From positions 33,284-97,283 of the forward strand of contig CAVFEH010000005.1 in assembly GCA_963621575.1 (NCBI GenBank): a stretch of 64,000 bases of DNA, in the 5' to 3' direction. The notes under the pieces are model-generated. The model was not told the origin of the DNA, did not search any database, and was given only the letters and a program-made list of their open reading frames with translations. This stretch comes from UBA1724 sp963621575. Lineage in GTDB: Bacteria; Verrucomicrobiota; Lentisphaeria; Oligosphaerales; Oligosphaeraceae. Both the position numbers and the translations under genes were made by a program. Every line of letters starts with the position of its first letter. Within the stretch, counting starts at the first letter, position 1. This document shows, piece after piece, positions 18,593 to 26,788 of the stretch.

Positions 18593-19108
18593 CTAGCCCT
18601 TTGCCTTGTACTCATTGATAATGGCAACGGCCTTCGCGGGGGTCACTTTGCCGTAGACCTTGCCGTTGATGACCATGACCGGCGCCAGGCCGCAGGCGCC
18701 CACGCAGCGCAGTGCGCTGATGGAGAAGAGTCCGTCCTCGGTGGGAACGGTGTCGGCCTTGACTCCCAGGACGCGCTCGATTTCCTGGAGGACGCGCTCG
18801 GAGCCCTTGACATAGCAGGCGGTGCCGAGGCACACGTCGATGCGATACTTTCCCTTGGGTTCGGTGGTGAAGTAGTTGTAGAAGCTGACGACGCCGGAGA
18901 CTTGTGCCTCGGTGAGGAAGAGCTTCCCGGCCACGTGTTTCTGGACTTCGCGGGGCAGGTATCCGAAGATGTCCTGGGCCCGGTGCAGGACCTGGATCAG
19001 GCGGCCGCGGCGGCGTTCGTCGTCGGCCACGATGCCCAGTCCGTCAATAAAGGCGTCCAGCTCGGCGAATTTCGCCTTGGCGCCCTCAGAGAGATTGCAG
19101 CAGCACAT
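18593..19108 (-). CDS. hydC: Hydrogenase [2Fe-2S] subunit, NuoE-like
   Basis: First gene of the hydrogenase operon, 171 residues, homologous to NuoE and HndA. A helical N-terminal part is followed by a thioredoxin-like fold that binds one [2Fe-2S] cluster through CLGTAC and CVGACGLAPV. It relays electrons between the HydB flavin and the hydrogenase module. The protein begins with an unusual Cys-rich MCCCNL; whether these residues bind metal is unknown. The promoter box at 19210-19218 would give a leader of roughly 95 nt. Confidence 0.93.
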   Translation of the reverse strand: MCCCNLSEGAKAKFAELDAFIDGLGIVADDERRRGRLIQVLHRAQDIFGYLPREVQKHVAGKLFLTEAQVSGVVSFYNYFTTEPKGKYRIDVCLGTACYVKGSERVLQEIERVLGVKADTVPTEDGLFSISALRCVGACGLAPVMVINGKVYGKVTPAKAVAIINEYKAKG

Positions 19109-19209
19109 AGGGTGTGTTTTGCCTTTTTGTGTGTGTGGTTTTTGGGGGTTCCGGCGCGTCCGCGTGTGTTCGAGGGCGGCCGGGGGGCTGTGGGGAAAAA
19201 ACGTGGTGT

Positions 19210-19218
19210 AATATACCC
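19210..19218 (-). promoter_or_regulatory. Predicted hydCBA promoter, GGGTATATT box
   Basis: On the minus strand GGG is joined to TATATT about 100 bp upstream of hydC. It is an exact match to the boxes before fba, asp23 and fadL. Confidence 0.5.
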
Positions 19219-19304
19219 AGGTCCCGTGGTGTTGTGCGGGAGACAGGGTGGGACGGCGCGGGATTTCCGCGTTTTTCCGTCCCTGCGGGATGCGTGGGGG
19301 TGTT

Positions 19305-19853
19305 TCAGGGTTGGAATGGCTTTCCGTCCTGGAGGGTCCGGAGGGAGAGTGCGCCGTCTTCCTGGAGAAGTGCGAAGGTGGGCGGGAATCCGCCTTTGGG
19401 GAGGCTGATGGATCCGGGGTTCAGGAAGGTGGTTCCGGAGGGCAGTTCCTCCAGGGCCGGCAGGTGTGTGTGTCCTTGCGCGAAGACGGCGCCTTTTGGG
19501 AGAGGCGGCAGATAGTCCTTGTGGTAGAGGTGTCCGTGGGTCAGGAAGAACCGCCGCGTGGGGGTGAGCAGATGGGAGTATTCCGCCATGATGGGGAATT
19601 CCAGCATCATCTGGTCCACGTCGCTGTCGCAGTTCCCCCGGACGGCCAGGATGCGTTCCTTGTTGTCATTGAGGATCTTCGCCACTTCCTTGGGGTCGTA
19701 GGCGTGGGGGACGCCGTTGCGGGGGCCGTGGTAGAGGGCGTCCCCCAGGAGCACCAGGGTCCCTGCGCCCAGGCGGCCGGCCTGCTGGAGGAAGAGGCGG
19801 AGGGTCTCGGGGACTCCGTGGATGTCGGAGAAAAATGCGACAGTCTGGTTCAT
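19305..19853 (-). CDS. YfcE-like metallophosphodiesterase
   Basis: A 182-residue phosphoesterase of the YfcE/MJ0936 family. Metal-binding motifs are in order: FFSDIHG (D-x-H), LVLLGDALYHG (GD), AVRGNCDSD (GNCD) and FLTHGH plus FAQGHTH near the C-terminus. These bind two divalent metals and hydrolyse phosphodiesters; the natural substrate is unknown. Its ATG directly abuts the stop of the Gfo/Idh gene, so it is the last gene of a long minus-strand operon. Confidence 0.9.
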   Translation of the reverse strand: MNQTVAFFSDIHGVPETLRLFLQQAGRLGAGTLVLLGDALYHGPRNGVPHAYDPKEVAKILNDNKERILAVRGNCDSDVDQMMLEFPIMAEYSHLLTPTRRFFLTHGHLYHKDYLPPLPKGAVFAQGHTHLPALEELPSGTTFLNPGSISLPKGGFPPTFALLQEDGALSLRTLQDGKPFQP

Positions 19854-21134
19854 TTAGAGGTCTCCGGGGTCGCAGATGGCGTCGAGGCAGTAGGTCCCCT
19901 TCTCCACGGGCCGCTCCTGCACCCAGAGGCCGTTGGTGAAATCGGGGATTTCCACGGGTGCGGAGCCCCGTGCGATGGAGGCCTCGGAGAGGGGGGTGAT
20001 GGCCATCCAGGCGGCCGCGTCGTAGACATCGATGGGGGTGGGGCGGCCCTCCCGGACGGCTTCCAGGAAGGCCCGCATCACCAGGTAGTCCATGCCGTCA
20101 TGCCCGCCCTGGACGCCAATGCTCTGGTATTTCTTCCAGAGGGGGTGTTCGAAGGTGTCCCAGTGTTTGTCCAGGGGCTCCCAGGTCTCGGGATCCCATC
20201 CCTCCTGGCGTTTGGTGATGCCCTGGATGGAGACGGCGTTCCTTTCCTCCATGTAGATGCCGCGGGTGCCCTGGATGACATTCCCGCGGGAGTAGGGGCG
20301 GTGGAGGGAGCAGTCGTGGGTGAGCACGATGGTCTCGCCGTTGGCGCACTTGATGACGGTGGTGACGATGTCGCCTTCGTTGAAGGGGAAGGTCGCCAGG
20401 GGGTGGCCGGCGCCCTTGTTCTCCCTGGCCCAGGCATTGAGGCCGCGGGCCTTGGAGGCGGTGGCGGTGAGGGAGACCATCCGGTTGCCGCGGTGGATGC
20501 CCAGCCATTTGGCGATGGGGCCCAGTTCGTGGGTGGGATAGAGCTCGCCGTTCCGCGTCTTGAAGTGGCGCAGGCGGTAGTGGCGGTTCTCCTCGCCGCA
20601 GCAGATCTCTTTCCGCAGGTCGTGGTGATAGCCGCCCTCGCAGTGGACAAGCTCGCCGAAGAGACCCTCTTTCACCAGCTTCAACATCGCCATCTCGTTG
20701 CGGCCGTAGCAGCAGTTCTCCAGCATCATGCAGGGGGTGCCGCTGGCCTCCTGGACCCGGACCAGTTGCCAGCAGTCGTCCAGGGAGCAGGCGCCGCCCA
20801 CCTCGAAGCCCACCGGGATCCCGCGTTCCATGGCGGCCACGGCAATGGGTACATGGCTCTCCCAGGCGGTGGGGACGATGATGCAATCCAGGTCTTCCGC
20901 ATTGTCCAGCAGGTCGATGTGGTTTTCGTGGCTGCTGGGAGCCGGGCGGCCCTTTTTCACGCAGCGCTCCACCATCTCCCTCAGACGGTCCTCGTAGAGC
21001 TCGCAGACGGCGACGATTTCCACATCGGGCATGTTCAGCAGCAGGCTTTGCAGGACGGCGCCGCGTTCTCCGCCGCCGATGAAACCGACGTTGAGTTTCC
21101 GAAGTTCTTTTTTGGGGGAGTTCTTTCTGGACAT
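19854..21134 (-). CDS. Gfo/Idh/MocA-family oxidoreductase
   Basis: NAD(P)-dependent oxidoreductase of 426 residues. The N-terminal Rossmann fold has KLNVGFIGGGERGAVLQSLL; the family acid-base region is around GFEVGGACSLDDCWQLV, where the common EKP motif is replaced by EVG. That change is seen in divergent members that act on uncommon sugars or inositols. No twin-arginine signal is evident. It sits between an EamA transporter and YfcE in a tight operon, so it may process the transported compound. Confidence 0.82.
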   Translation of the reverse strand: MSRKNSPKKELRKLNVGFIGGGERGAVLQSLLLNMPDVEIVAVCELYEDRLREMVERCVKKGRPAPSSHENHIDLLDNAEDLDCIIVPTAWESHVPIAVAAMERGIPVGFEVGGACSLDDCWQLVRVQEASGTPCMMLENCCYGRNEMAMLKLVKEGLFGELVHCEGGYHHDLRKEICCGEENRHYRLRHFKTRNGELYPTHELGPIAKWLGIHRGNRMVSLTATASKARGLNAWARENKGAGHPLATFPFNEGDIVTTVIKCANGETIVLTHDCSLHRPYSRGNVIQGTRGIYMEERNAVSIQGITKRQEGWDPETWEPLDKHWDTFEHPLWKKYQSIGVQGGHDGMDYLVMRAFLEAVREGRPTPIDVYDAAAWMAITPLSEASIARGSAPVEIPDFTNGLWVQERPVEKGTYCLDAICDPGDL

Positions 21135-21146
21135 GGGGAAGGGAAG

Positions 21147-22043
21147 TTAGTGGTTGGAGAAGAATGCCAGGCAGAAGACGCCGGCGATGATGAGAATGAG
21201 CGCCAGGAGCTTCCGGGGGATGTCTTTTTCCTTGAAATACCAGGCCCCGCAGGCGAAGGAGACCACCACGGAGCAGCGCCGCAGGAGGCTGAGGACGCCG
21301 ACCTGCGTGCCGGGGGCGTGGAGGGCGTGGAAGAAGCAGTAGTCCGCCATGATGAGGAGGATTCCGATGGCGGGGATGCTCCAGCGCCACTGGAAGGGCT
21401 GGTCTTCCTTCAGGATGGGGATCTTCTTTTCCAGGGCCCAGACCGCCCCCAGAAGGAGCACCAGGTCGATGGAGAAGTGCAGCTGGACGGTGTCGGGGGG
21501 CAGTCCCAGGGGGGAAAAGAGGAGTTTGTCGTAGAGGGCGCTTGCGGCGCCGATGAGCGTTGCCGCCACTACCATCCAGACGCCCCGGGACTTCAGGGAG
21601 AATCCCTCCGCCCTCCCGGAGATGCTGAAGAGGAGATATCCCAGGAAGATGACGGCCATGCCCAGCAGCTGGAGGGGCGTGGGGATTTCGCGGTAGAGTG
21701 CGGCGCCGCCCAGGGTGACCCAGAGGGGGGCGGAGGCGCGGATGGGGGATGCCAGGGAGATGGGAAGGTCGTGGAGGGCGAAGTATCCGGCCACCCAGCT
21801 GCCGCCCACGATGGCGGATTTCAGCATGGTGAGCCACCAGAGGCGCCAATCGCAGCGGAAGGTCTCCCAGAAGGTGCCGCTGGCCAGGTGCACGCACACC
21901 AGGAAGAGCGTCCCGCAGGCGGTGGCCAGCACCAGCACGGGCATGACGCGGTTTTTGGCGACGGCGTGTTTCTTGGAGAAGTCGTAGACCCCCAGGAAGA
22001 GTGCGGAGAGCAGGATGAGCGGGAGCCAGGGGAGTTCGGGCAT
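21147..22043 (-). CDS. EamA/DMT-family membrane transporter
   Basis: A 298-residue inner-membrane protein with about ten hydrophobic helices in two halves. The N-terminus reads LPWLPLILLSALFLGVYDFS, and the second half includes VVAATLIGAASALYDKLLF. It belongs to the drug/metabolite transporter superfamily; the substrate is unknown. Six bp separate it from prmA and 12 bp from the Gfo/Idh gene, which suggests co-expression with the latter. Confidence 0.83.
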   Translation of the reverse strand: MPELPWLPLILLSALFLGVYDFSKKHAVAKNRVMPVLVLATACGTLFLVCVHLASGTFWETFRCDWRLWWLTMLKSAIVGGSWVAGYFALHDLPISLASPIRASAPLWVTLGGAALYREIPTPLQLLGMAVIFLGYLLFSISGRAEGFSLKSRGVWMVVAATLIGAASALYDKLLFSPLGLPPDTVQLHFSIDLVLLLGAVWALEKKIPILKEDQPFQWRWSIPAIGILLIMADYCFFHALHAPGTQVGVLSLLRRCSVVVSFACGAWYFKEKDIPRKLLALILIIAGVFCLAFFSNH

Positions 22044-22049
22044 GGCAGT

Positions 22050-22997
22050 CTACGCCTCGGGCTTCCGGAAGAGTCCGCTGGTCCACTCGGCCAGGGTGCG
22101 GGTCTCCAGCTCCTGTAGTCCGGCGGGCAGGAAGGCCTCCCGGAGGTGTGGGTATTGGCTGGTCAGGATGCCGGAGAGCACCAGGAGGCCGCCGGGACGA
22201 ACCATGGAGAGAAGGTTCTCCCGGGCCTCCAGAAGGATGGGCGCCAGGATGTTGGCCAGGACCAGATCCGCCTGGAAGGGCGCCTTTGCGTTGTGGACAT
22301 CCGCCTGCCGGAGGAGCACTCCGGGCTCGCCGACGCCATCCCGCCGGAAGTTCTCCTGCGCCACCAGGATGGCCTGGGGGTCGTAGTCGAAGGCGAAGAC
22401 GGGGCCGTAACCCAGGCGGTGCGCCGCCATGGTGAGGATTCCGGTGCCGCAGCCGGCGTCCACCAGGGTGCGGGGGCGCTCCGGATTGCTGTCGTCGGCC
22501 AGGTCGTCCAGGAATTCCAGGCATCCGCGGGTGGTGCCGTGGGAGCCGGTCCCGAAGCTCATGCCGGGATCGATCTCCAGCAGGATGTCCCCGGGCGCCG
22601 CCTGGCACTCCTCCCAGCTGGGCTTGATGACCAGCCGGCGGCTGGCGCGGAAGGGATGGAAATACTTCTTCCAGCTCTCGGACCAGTCCTCCCGCTGGAT
22701 CCGGCGCTCCCGGATCGCCCGCACGGGATGGGACAGGAATTGGTCTCCCCACTCTTTGAGCAGGGATTCCACCTGGGCCTTCGCCGCGGCCTGCTCGGCG
22801 GGAGTGTCGCAGAGGACGTAGGTGACGCCCTGGCGCTTCTCCAGGTCTTCGTAGCTGGAGAGCGCCTGTGGCGGCAGATCCAGGGTGGCCAGGAGCTCCC
22901 CCAGGGGCTCTACGTCCCGGCATTCCGTCAGGATCTCCACCGCGTGGATGGGCGTGTCGGGAACCGGCGGGGGCGGGGTGCGGGTGTCCAGGGGCAT
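22050..22997 (-). CDS. prmA: Ribosomal protein L11 methyltransferase-like protein
   Basis: SAM-dependent methyltransferase of 315 residues that in other bacteria trimethylates ribosomal protein L11. It has the PrmA N-terminal domain and WSESWKKYFHPF, then IDPGMSFGTGSHGTTRGCLE, SAM motif I LVDAGCGTGILTMAA, and the catalytic-type motif LVLANILAPIL. The N-terminal domain is somewhat divergent. It lies 5 bp from nifS in the operon; a link to Fe-S biogenesis is not implied by family knowledge. Confidence 0.9.
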   Translation of the reverse strand: MPLDTRTPPPPVPDTPIHAVEILTECRDVEPLGELLATLDLPPQALSSYEDLEKRQGVTYVLCDTPAEQAAAKAQVESLLKEWGDQFLSHPVRAIRERRIQREDWSESWKKYFHPFRASRRLVIKPSWEECQAAPGDILLEIDPGMSFGTGSHGTTRGCLEFLDDLADDSNPERPRTLVDAGCGTGILTMAAHRLGYGPVFAFDYDPQAILVAQENFRRDGVGEPGVLLRQADVHNAKAPFQADLVLANILAPILLEARENLLSMVRPGGLLVLSGILTSQYPHLREAFLPAGLQELETRTLAEWTSGLFRKPEA

Positions 22998-23002
22998 GGG
23001 GG

Positions 23003-24181
23003 CTATGCCTCCCGTCCGAAGGGGGAGAGGTCCCGGAGGTTCCGGATGATGGGCGGCAGCACTTCCAGCACGGTGTCGATCTCCTTGTCGGTGGTGTAGC
23101 GCGACAGGCTGATGCGCACGGTGCCGTGGAGCGCCTTGTAGTCCAGGCCCATGGCCCGCAGGACATGGGAGGGCTCCAGGGATCCGGTGGTGCAGGCGCT
23201 GCCGGAGGAGGCGCAGACCCGCGCCCGGTCCCAGAGGCGCAGGAGGATGGATTCGCCCTCGATATATTTGAAGCAGATGTTCAGGGTGTTGGGGAGGCGG
23301 TGCTCCAGGTCGCCGTTGACCATGGCGTCTGGGCAGGTGGCCAGGAGCCCCTCCTGAAGACGGTCCCGCAGGGCCTTCACACGGGTGTTCTCTTCGTCGA
23401 TGTGCTTCCCGGAGAGCTCGGCGGCCACGCCCAGCCCCGCGATGGAGGCGACATTCTCGGTGCCCGCGCGCTGCCCGCCCTCCTGGTGTCCGCCGGTGAG
23501 GTATGGCGCGAAGGGTGCGAAGTGCCGGCGGAAGAGGATTCCGATGCCCTTGGGGGCGTGGAGCTTGTGCCCGGAGAGGGAGAGGAAGTCCACGTCTTTC
23601 AGGTCGTTGGACAGATCCACGGGGATTTTTCCGATGGCCTGGACGGCGTCGGTGTGGAAGAGGGCGCCCTTCGCGTGGGCGATCCGGGAGAGTTCCCGGA
23701 TTGGGTAGATGTTTCCAATCTCGTTGTTGGCGAACATGATGGAGACCATGGCAGTCTCCTCGGTGATCAACGCCTTTGCCTCCTCCAGGTCAATGCGGCC
23801 GTGGCTGTCCACGCTCAGGTAGTCCACGTGCACCCCGGCGTATCGGGCCAGGTCGCGGCAGGTGTTCAGGATGGCGGGGTGTTCCACGCAGGTGGTCACG
23901 ATATTCCGGCGGCCGTTCTGGGTCTTCACCGCGCTGCGCAGCGCCGCGTTGTCGGATTCGCTGCCGCAGCTGGTGAAGATCAGCTCCTCCGGGGTGCATC
24001 CCAGGAGGGAGGCGAGCTGCCGGCGGCTCCGTGCGATGGCGTCGGCCGCGGGGGCGGCGAAGGGATAGACGCTGGAGGGATTGGCGTATTCCTGCTGGAG
24101 GAAGGGCGCCATGGCCTGGAAGACCTCCGGCGCCACACATGTGGTGGCGTTGTTGTCCAGATAGATGATTGGCTCAGACAT
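23003..24181 (-). CDS. nifS: Cysteine desulfurase
   Basis: PLP enzyme of 392 residues that removes sulfur from cysteine for Fe-S assembly. The ATG at 24181 gives the canonical N-terminus MSEPIIYLDNNATTCVAPEV. The PLP-lysine motif is SLSGHKLHAPKG, and the catalytic Cys lies in the loop CASSGSACTTGS, which marks group I (NifS/IscS). It follows nifU in the same operon. No nitrogenase genes are present, so this NIF-type pair likely serves general or hydrogenase Fe-S needs, as in other anaerobes. Confidence 0.95.
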   Translation of the reverse strand: MSEPIIYLDNNATTCVAPEVFQAMAPFLQQEYANPSSVYPFAAPAADAIARSRRQLASLLGCTPEELIFTSCGSESDNAALRSAVKTQNGRRNIVTTCVEHPAILNTCRDLARYAGVHVDYLSVDSHGRIDLEEAKALITEETAMVSIMFANNEIGNIYPIRELSRIAHAKGALFHTDAVQAIGKIPVDLSNDLKDVDFLSLSGHKLHAPKGIGILFRRHFAPFAPYLTGGHQEGGQRAGTENVASIAGLGVAAELSGKHIDEENTRVKALRDRLQEGLLATCPDAMVNGDLEHRLPNTLNICFKYIEGESILLRLWDRARVCASSGSACTTGSLEPSHVLRAMGLDYKALHGTVRISLSRYTTDKEIDTVLEVLPPIIRNLRDLSPFGREA

Positions 24182-24241
24182 GGCAGGACGGGAAACGGAA
24201 GACAAAAAGGGGAAGGCTGGAGGCCGGGAAAGCCGCGGGGG

Positions 24242-25150
24242 CTACTTCGCGGCCACCACGGTAATGGCGGCGGAGACGCGCTCCCGGAGCTTCGCCTCGA
24301 TCCAGTGTTCGATGGTCTTGTCGGCCAGGGCGCAGGTGGCGCAGTGTCCCTGCAGACGGATGGTCACCTTGTCGTCGCTCACGTCCAGCAACTCCACATC
24401 GCCACCGTCGGCCTGGAGGCCGGGACGGATGATTTCGTCGAAAGTCTGCTGGATCATCCGCATCTTCTGGAAGGGCGTCAGGGGTCCCAGGTTCTCCTTC
24501 ACGGTTTCCGCGATGGGGGAGGGGGTGGGCGCCGCCTGGACATTCCCGGTGGCCTTGGCGTTCTTGCCCAGCTCGTCGTCCAAAATGTCCTGGATCTTGC
24601 CAATGCAGCCGCGGCAGCCGCCGCCGGCCTTGGTGTAGAAGGTCACCTGCTCCACGGTGGTCAGGTGGTTCAGGCGGATGACCTCGCGGATGGTCCTTTC
24701 GGTCACCTGGAAGCACTCGCACACGACGCGGTCCTCGCCCTCCGCCTTGGGCGCGCCGGGCAGCGGGTAGTCGGGATGCTTCCTGCGGATGTCGGCCAAT
24801 GCCGCCTGGAACGCCTCCATGCCCATGACAGAACAGTGCATCTTGGCCTCGGGCAGGGAGCCCAGGTAGTCCGCGATGTCCTGGTTGGTCAGCTTCGACG
24901 CCTCCTCCACTGTCTTGCCCTTCAACAGCTCCGTCAGGGCGCTGGCGCTGGCGATGGCGCTGGCGCAGCCGAAGGTCTGGAAACGCGCGTCGGCGATGCG
25001 CTTCTTGTCCTCGGTCAGCTTCACGGAGAGCTTCATGGCGTCGCCGCAGATGATGTTGCCGACCTCGCCAACGCCGTCGGCGTCAGGAATGACGCCCACA
25101 TTGCGGGGGTTCTGGAAATGGTCCTTGACTTTGTCGGTGTAGTTCCACAT
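24242..25150 (-). CDS. nifU: Fe-S cluster scaffold protein NifU, three-domain type
   Basis: Scaffold of 302 residues on which Fe-S clusters are built. An IscU-like N-terminal domain has the three ligand cysteines (CGDAM, FGCASA, MHCSV). The central [2Fe-2S] BFD-like domain has VCECF and GGGCRGCIGKI. The C-terminal Nfu domain has the cluster-binding CATC. The ATG at 25150 is supported by GGAGG eight nt upstream. This full-length architecture is found in anaerobes that lack the Isc system. It is followed by nifS. Confidence 0.95.
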   Translation of the reverse strand: MWNYTDKVKDHFQNPRNVGVIPDADGVGEVGNIICGDAMKLSVKLTEDKKRIADARFQTFGCASAIASASALTELLKGKTVEEASKLTNQDIADYLGSLPEAKMHCSVMGMEAFQAALADIRRKHPDYPLPGAPKAEGEDRVVCECFQVTERTIREVIRLNHLTTVEQVTFYTKAGGGCRGCIGKIQDILDDELGKNAKATGNVQAAPTPSPIAETVKENLGPLTPFQKMRMIQQTFDEIIRPGLQADGGDVELLDVSDDKVTIRLQGHCATCALADKTIEHWIEAKLRERVSAAITVVAAK

Positions 25151-25333
25151 GGGAAATGCCTCCTTGGTCCAAAGGGGGAAAACGGGAAAAACAAAACCGC
25201 ACCCTCCCGTGAACGGATTCTCTGGGGGATGCGGTCGAGAAGGCGGCGGCGCCACCGGCATTGGCAAAGACGGACCGGGGTGCGCCGCGGCTCGCCGGAC
25301 TGTGCCCGGCCGAGACGGGGAGGGCGGAGGCGG

Positions 25334-25489
25334 CTATGCCTCGGGCTTGGTCTTGGGCAGGCCCCAGACCTTGTCGCCATCCTTCAGCCGGCCCTCTTTC
25401 TTGAGCTTGTCCACGCGCTCATAACGCTTCAGGACGTTGCGTTTCTCGGTGACGGAACCCTTGGTCTTCAGACTGGGATGGACGGACAT
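25334..25489 (-). CDS. Small basic protein of PVC type
   Basis: A 51-residue, Lys/Arg-rich protein running from the ATG at 25489 to TAG at 25334. It begins MSVHPSLK and ends VWGLPKTKPEA, with RNVLKRYERVDKL in the middle. This pattern resembles a family of small basic proteins restricted to Verrucomicrobia, Chlamydiae and relatives; the role is unknown and nucleic acid or ribosome contact is only a guess. AGGAG lies 6 nt before the start, and a TATAGT box at 25563-25568 gives a leader of about 65 nt. It is the first gene upstream of nifU, 183 bp away; nothing recognisable lies in that gap. Confidence 0.75.
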   Translation of the reverse strand: MSVHPSLKTKGSVTEKRNVLKRYERVDKLKKEGRLKDGDKVWGLPKTKPEA

Positions 25490-25813
25490 GTTGCGCTCCT
25501 AAAATGTTTCCTGGTGGGAAGGGAATATGAGGGGAAAGAATGATTCTTGTGTCAGAGGGCGTACTATATGCCGCCTCCCGCGTTTTACAATCCCCCGCCA
25601 CGCTTTCCCACACCTCCTGCGCCATCCCCACAAACACCTGCCCCGGCAGGCCCCGGAAATTCCCGGAAGCCACGGAAAAACGGGGAAATCTGGATTCTTT
25701 TTGCATCCGGGTTTTGAAAAACCGTCAGGTTTTGTCAATAATTGACGAAGCCCATTCGTTAACGAGAGACATTTTTTCTTTTCAGGAATCCCACCCATTT
25801 GGGAGTACGCGCT
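25490..25813. promoter_or_regulatory. Divergent promoter region between the small basic protein and the sigma genes
   Basis: About 320 bp with no supported gene. The minus-strand TATAGT (25563-25568) is preceded by GGCGGCA and likely drives the small basic protein. The plus side is AT-rich from about 25725 to 25795, where the sigma promoter should lie. GGGAG at 25801-25805 is the ribosome site for the sigma gene. Confidence 0.5.
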
Positions 25814-26788
25814 GTGATTGCCGACAACGATACCCTCAAGCTCTACATGGAGAGCATCATGCAGTATCCGCGGGTCACCCTGGCCGAGGAGGCGAAGCTG
25901 GCCCGTCGGATAGCCCAAGGCGACAACGAGGCCCGGAGCATGCTGATCAAGGCCAATTTGCGCCTGGTGGTGAAGATCGCCCATGACTTCAAGGGCCGTG
26001 GACTGCCCCTGCTGGACCTCATCAGCGAGGGAAACATCGGCCTCATGCGGGCTGTGGAGAAGTTCGATCCCACCCGCGGCGCAAAGCTCTCCAGTTACGC
26101 CGCCTGGTGGATCAAGCAGTCCATGCGCCGGGCCCTTTCCAATCAGGCGCCCATCATCCGGGTGCCCACGCAGTCGGCCATGAAGATGGTGAAGATCCAT
26201 GCCGCCGAGGCGCGGCTTTCCCAGCAGCTGGGGCGCCAGCCCACCGCGAAGGAGATCGCCGCCGCCTCGAATCTGACCGAGCGCACGGTGAATGGGCTCC
26301 GGATCGGCCGCACCACCACGGTCTCCCTCCAGGCGCCTCTTCAGCCGGGAATGGACGGGGAGCTCACCGACGTGCTCGCCGACGAGTCCTCCCCCACGCC
26401 GGACCACTTGCTGGATGACACGGAGATGATGTCCGTCCTCCAGAAGCTGCTGGCCGCCCTGGACGACCAGGAGCGTGAGATCCTGGATCTGCGCTTTGGA
26501 TTGACCCGGGGGACGCCCTGGACGCTGGAGAAGGTCTCGCAGGCGGTGCATCTCACCCGGGAGCGGGTGCGGCAGGTGCAGAACCAGGCGCTGCTGGCTT
26601 TGCGGACCCTCATCAACGAGGAGTCGGGAGAAGAATTTTCACGCGGCGGGAGTTCCAACCGCCGTGTCGCGGAGTTGCTTGAGAACATGGTGACCCGCGC
26701 GAATCGGAAGGAGAAGCAACCACATCGTCCCGCGTCTGCGGAAAGAGGGGTGGGCAAACAGAAGAAAGCAGAGGGAAGCCGGGCATGA
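25814..26788 (+). CDS. Sigma-70 family RNA polymerase sigma factor (first of a tandem pair)
   Basis: A 324-residue sigma factor that lacks region 1.1, so it is closer to group 2 (RpoS-like) in size. The GTG at 25814 is chosen because GGGAG is 8 nt upstream and the product then aligns residue for residue with the next gene. Region 2 has LLDLISEGNIGLMRAVEKFD and AAWWIKQSMRRAL for -10 recognition; region 4.2 has RERVRQVQNQALLALR for -35 recognition. After region 4 there is a basic tail of about 60 residues that its paralogue lacks. Its stop overlaps the next start (ATGA). Confidence 0.93.
   Translation: MIADNDTLKLYMESIMQYPRVTLAEEAKLARRIAQGDNEARSMLIKANLRLVVKIAHDFKGRGLPLLDLISEGNIGLMRAVEKFDPTRGAKLSSYAAWWIKQSMRRALSNQAPIIRVPTQSAMKMVKIHAAEARLSQQLGRQPTAKEIAAASNLTERTVNGLRIGRTTTVSLQAPLQPGMDGELTDVLADESSPTPDHLLDDTEMMSVLQKLLAALDDQEREILDLRFGLTRGTPWTLEKVSQAVHLTRERVRQVQNQALLALRTLINEESGEEFSRGGSSNRRVAELLENMVTRANRKEKQPHRPASAERGVGKQKKAEGSRA

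Noticed and set aside
19248..22118. Plus-strand open frame of about 950 codons over yfcE, Gfo/Idh and EamA genes
   Set aside because: Antisense shadow of three recognised minus-strand genes.
20098..23166. Minus-strand frame of about 1020 codons overlapping the Gfo/Idh, EamA and prmA genes in another phase
   Set aside because: It is very Pro/Arg-rich, out of phase with three real genes on the same strand, and has no recognisable domain.
23003..25150. Nitrogen fixation island
   Set aside because: nifU and nifS alone do not imply nitrogenase. No nifH, nifD or nifK is present, and such pairs are common in anaerobes for general Fe-S assembly.
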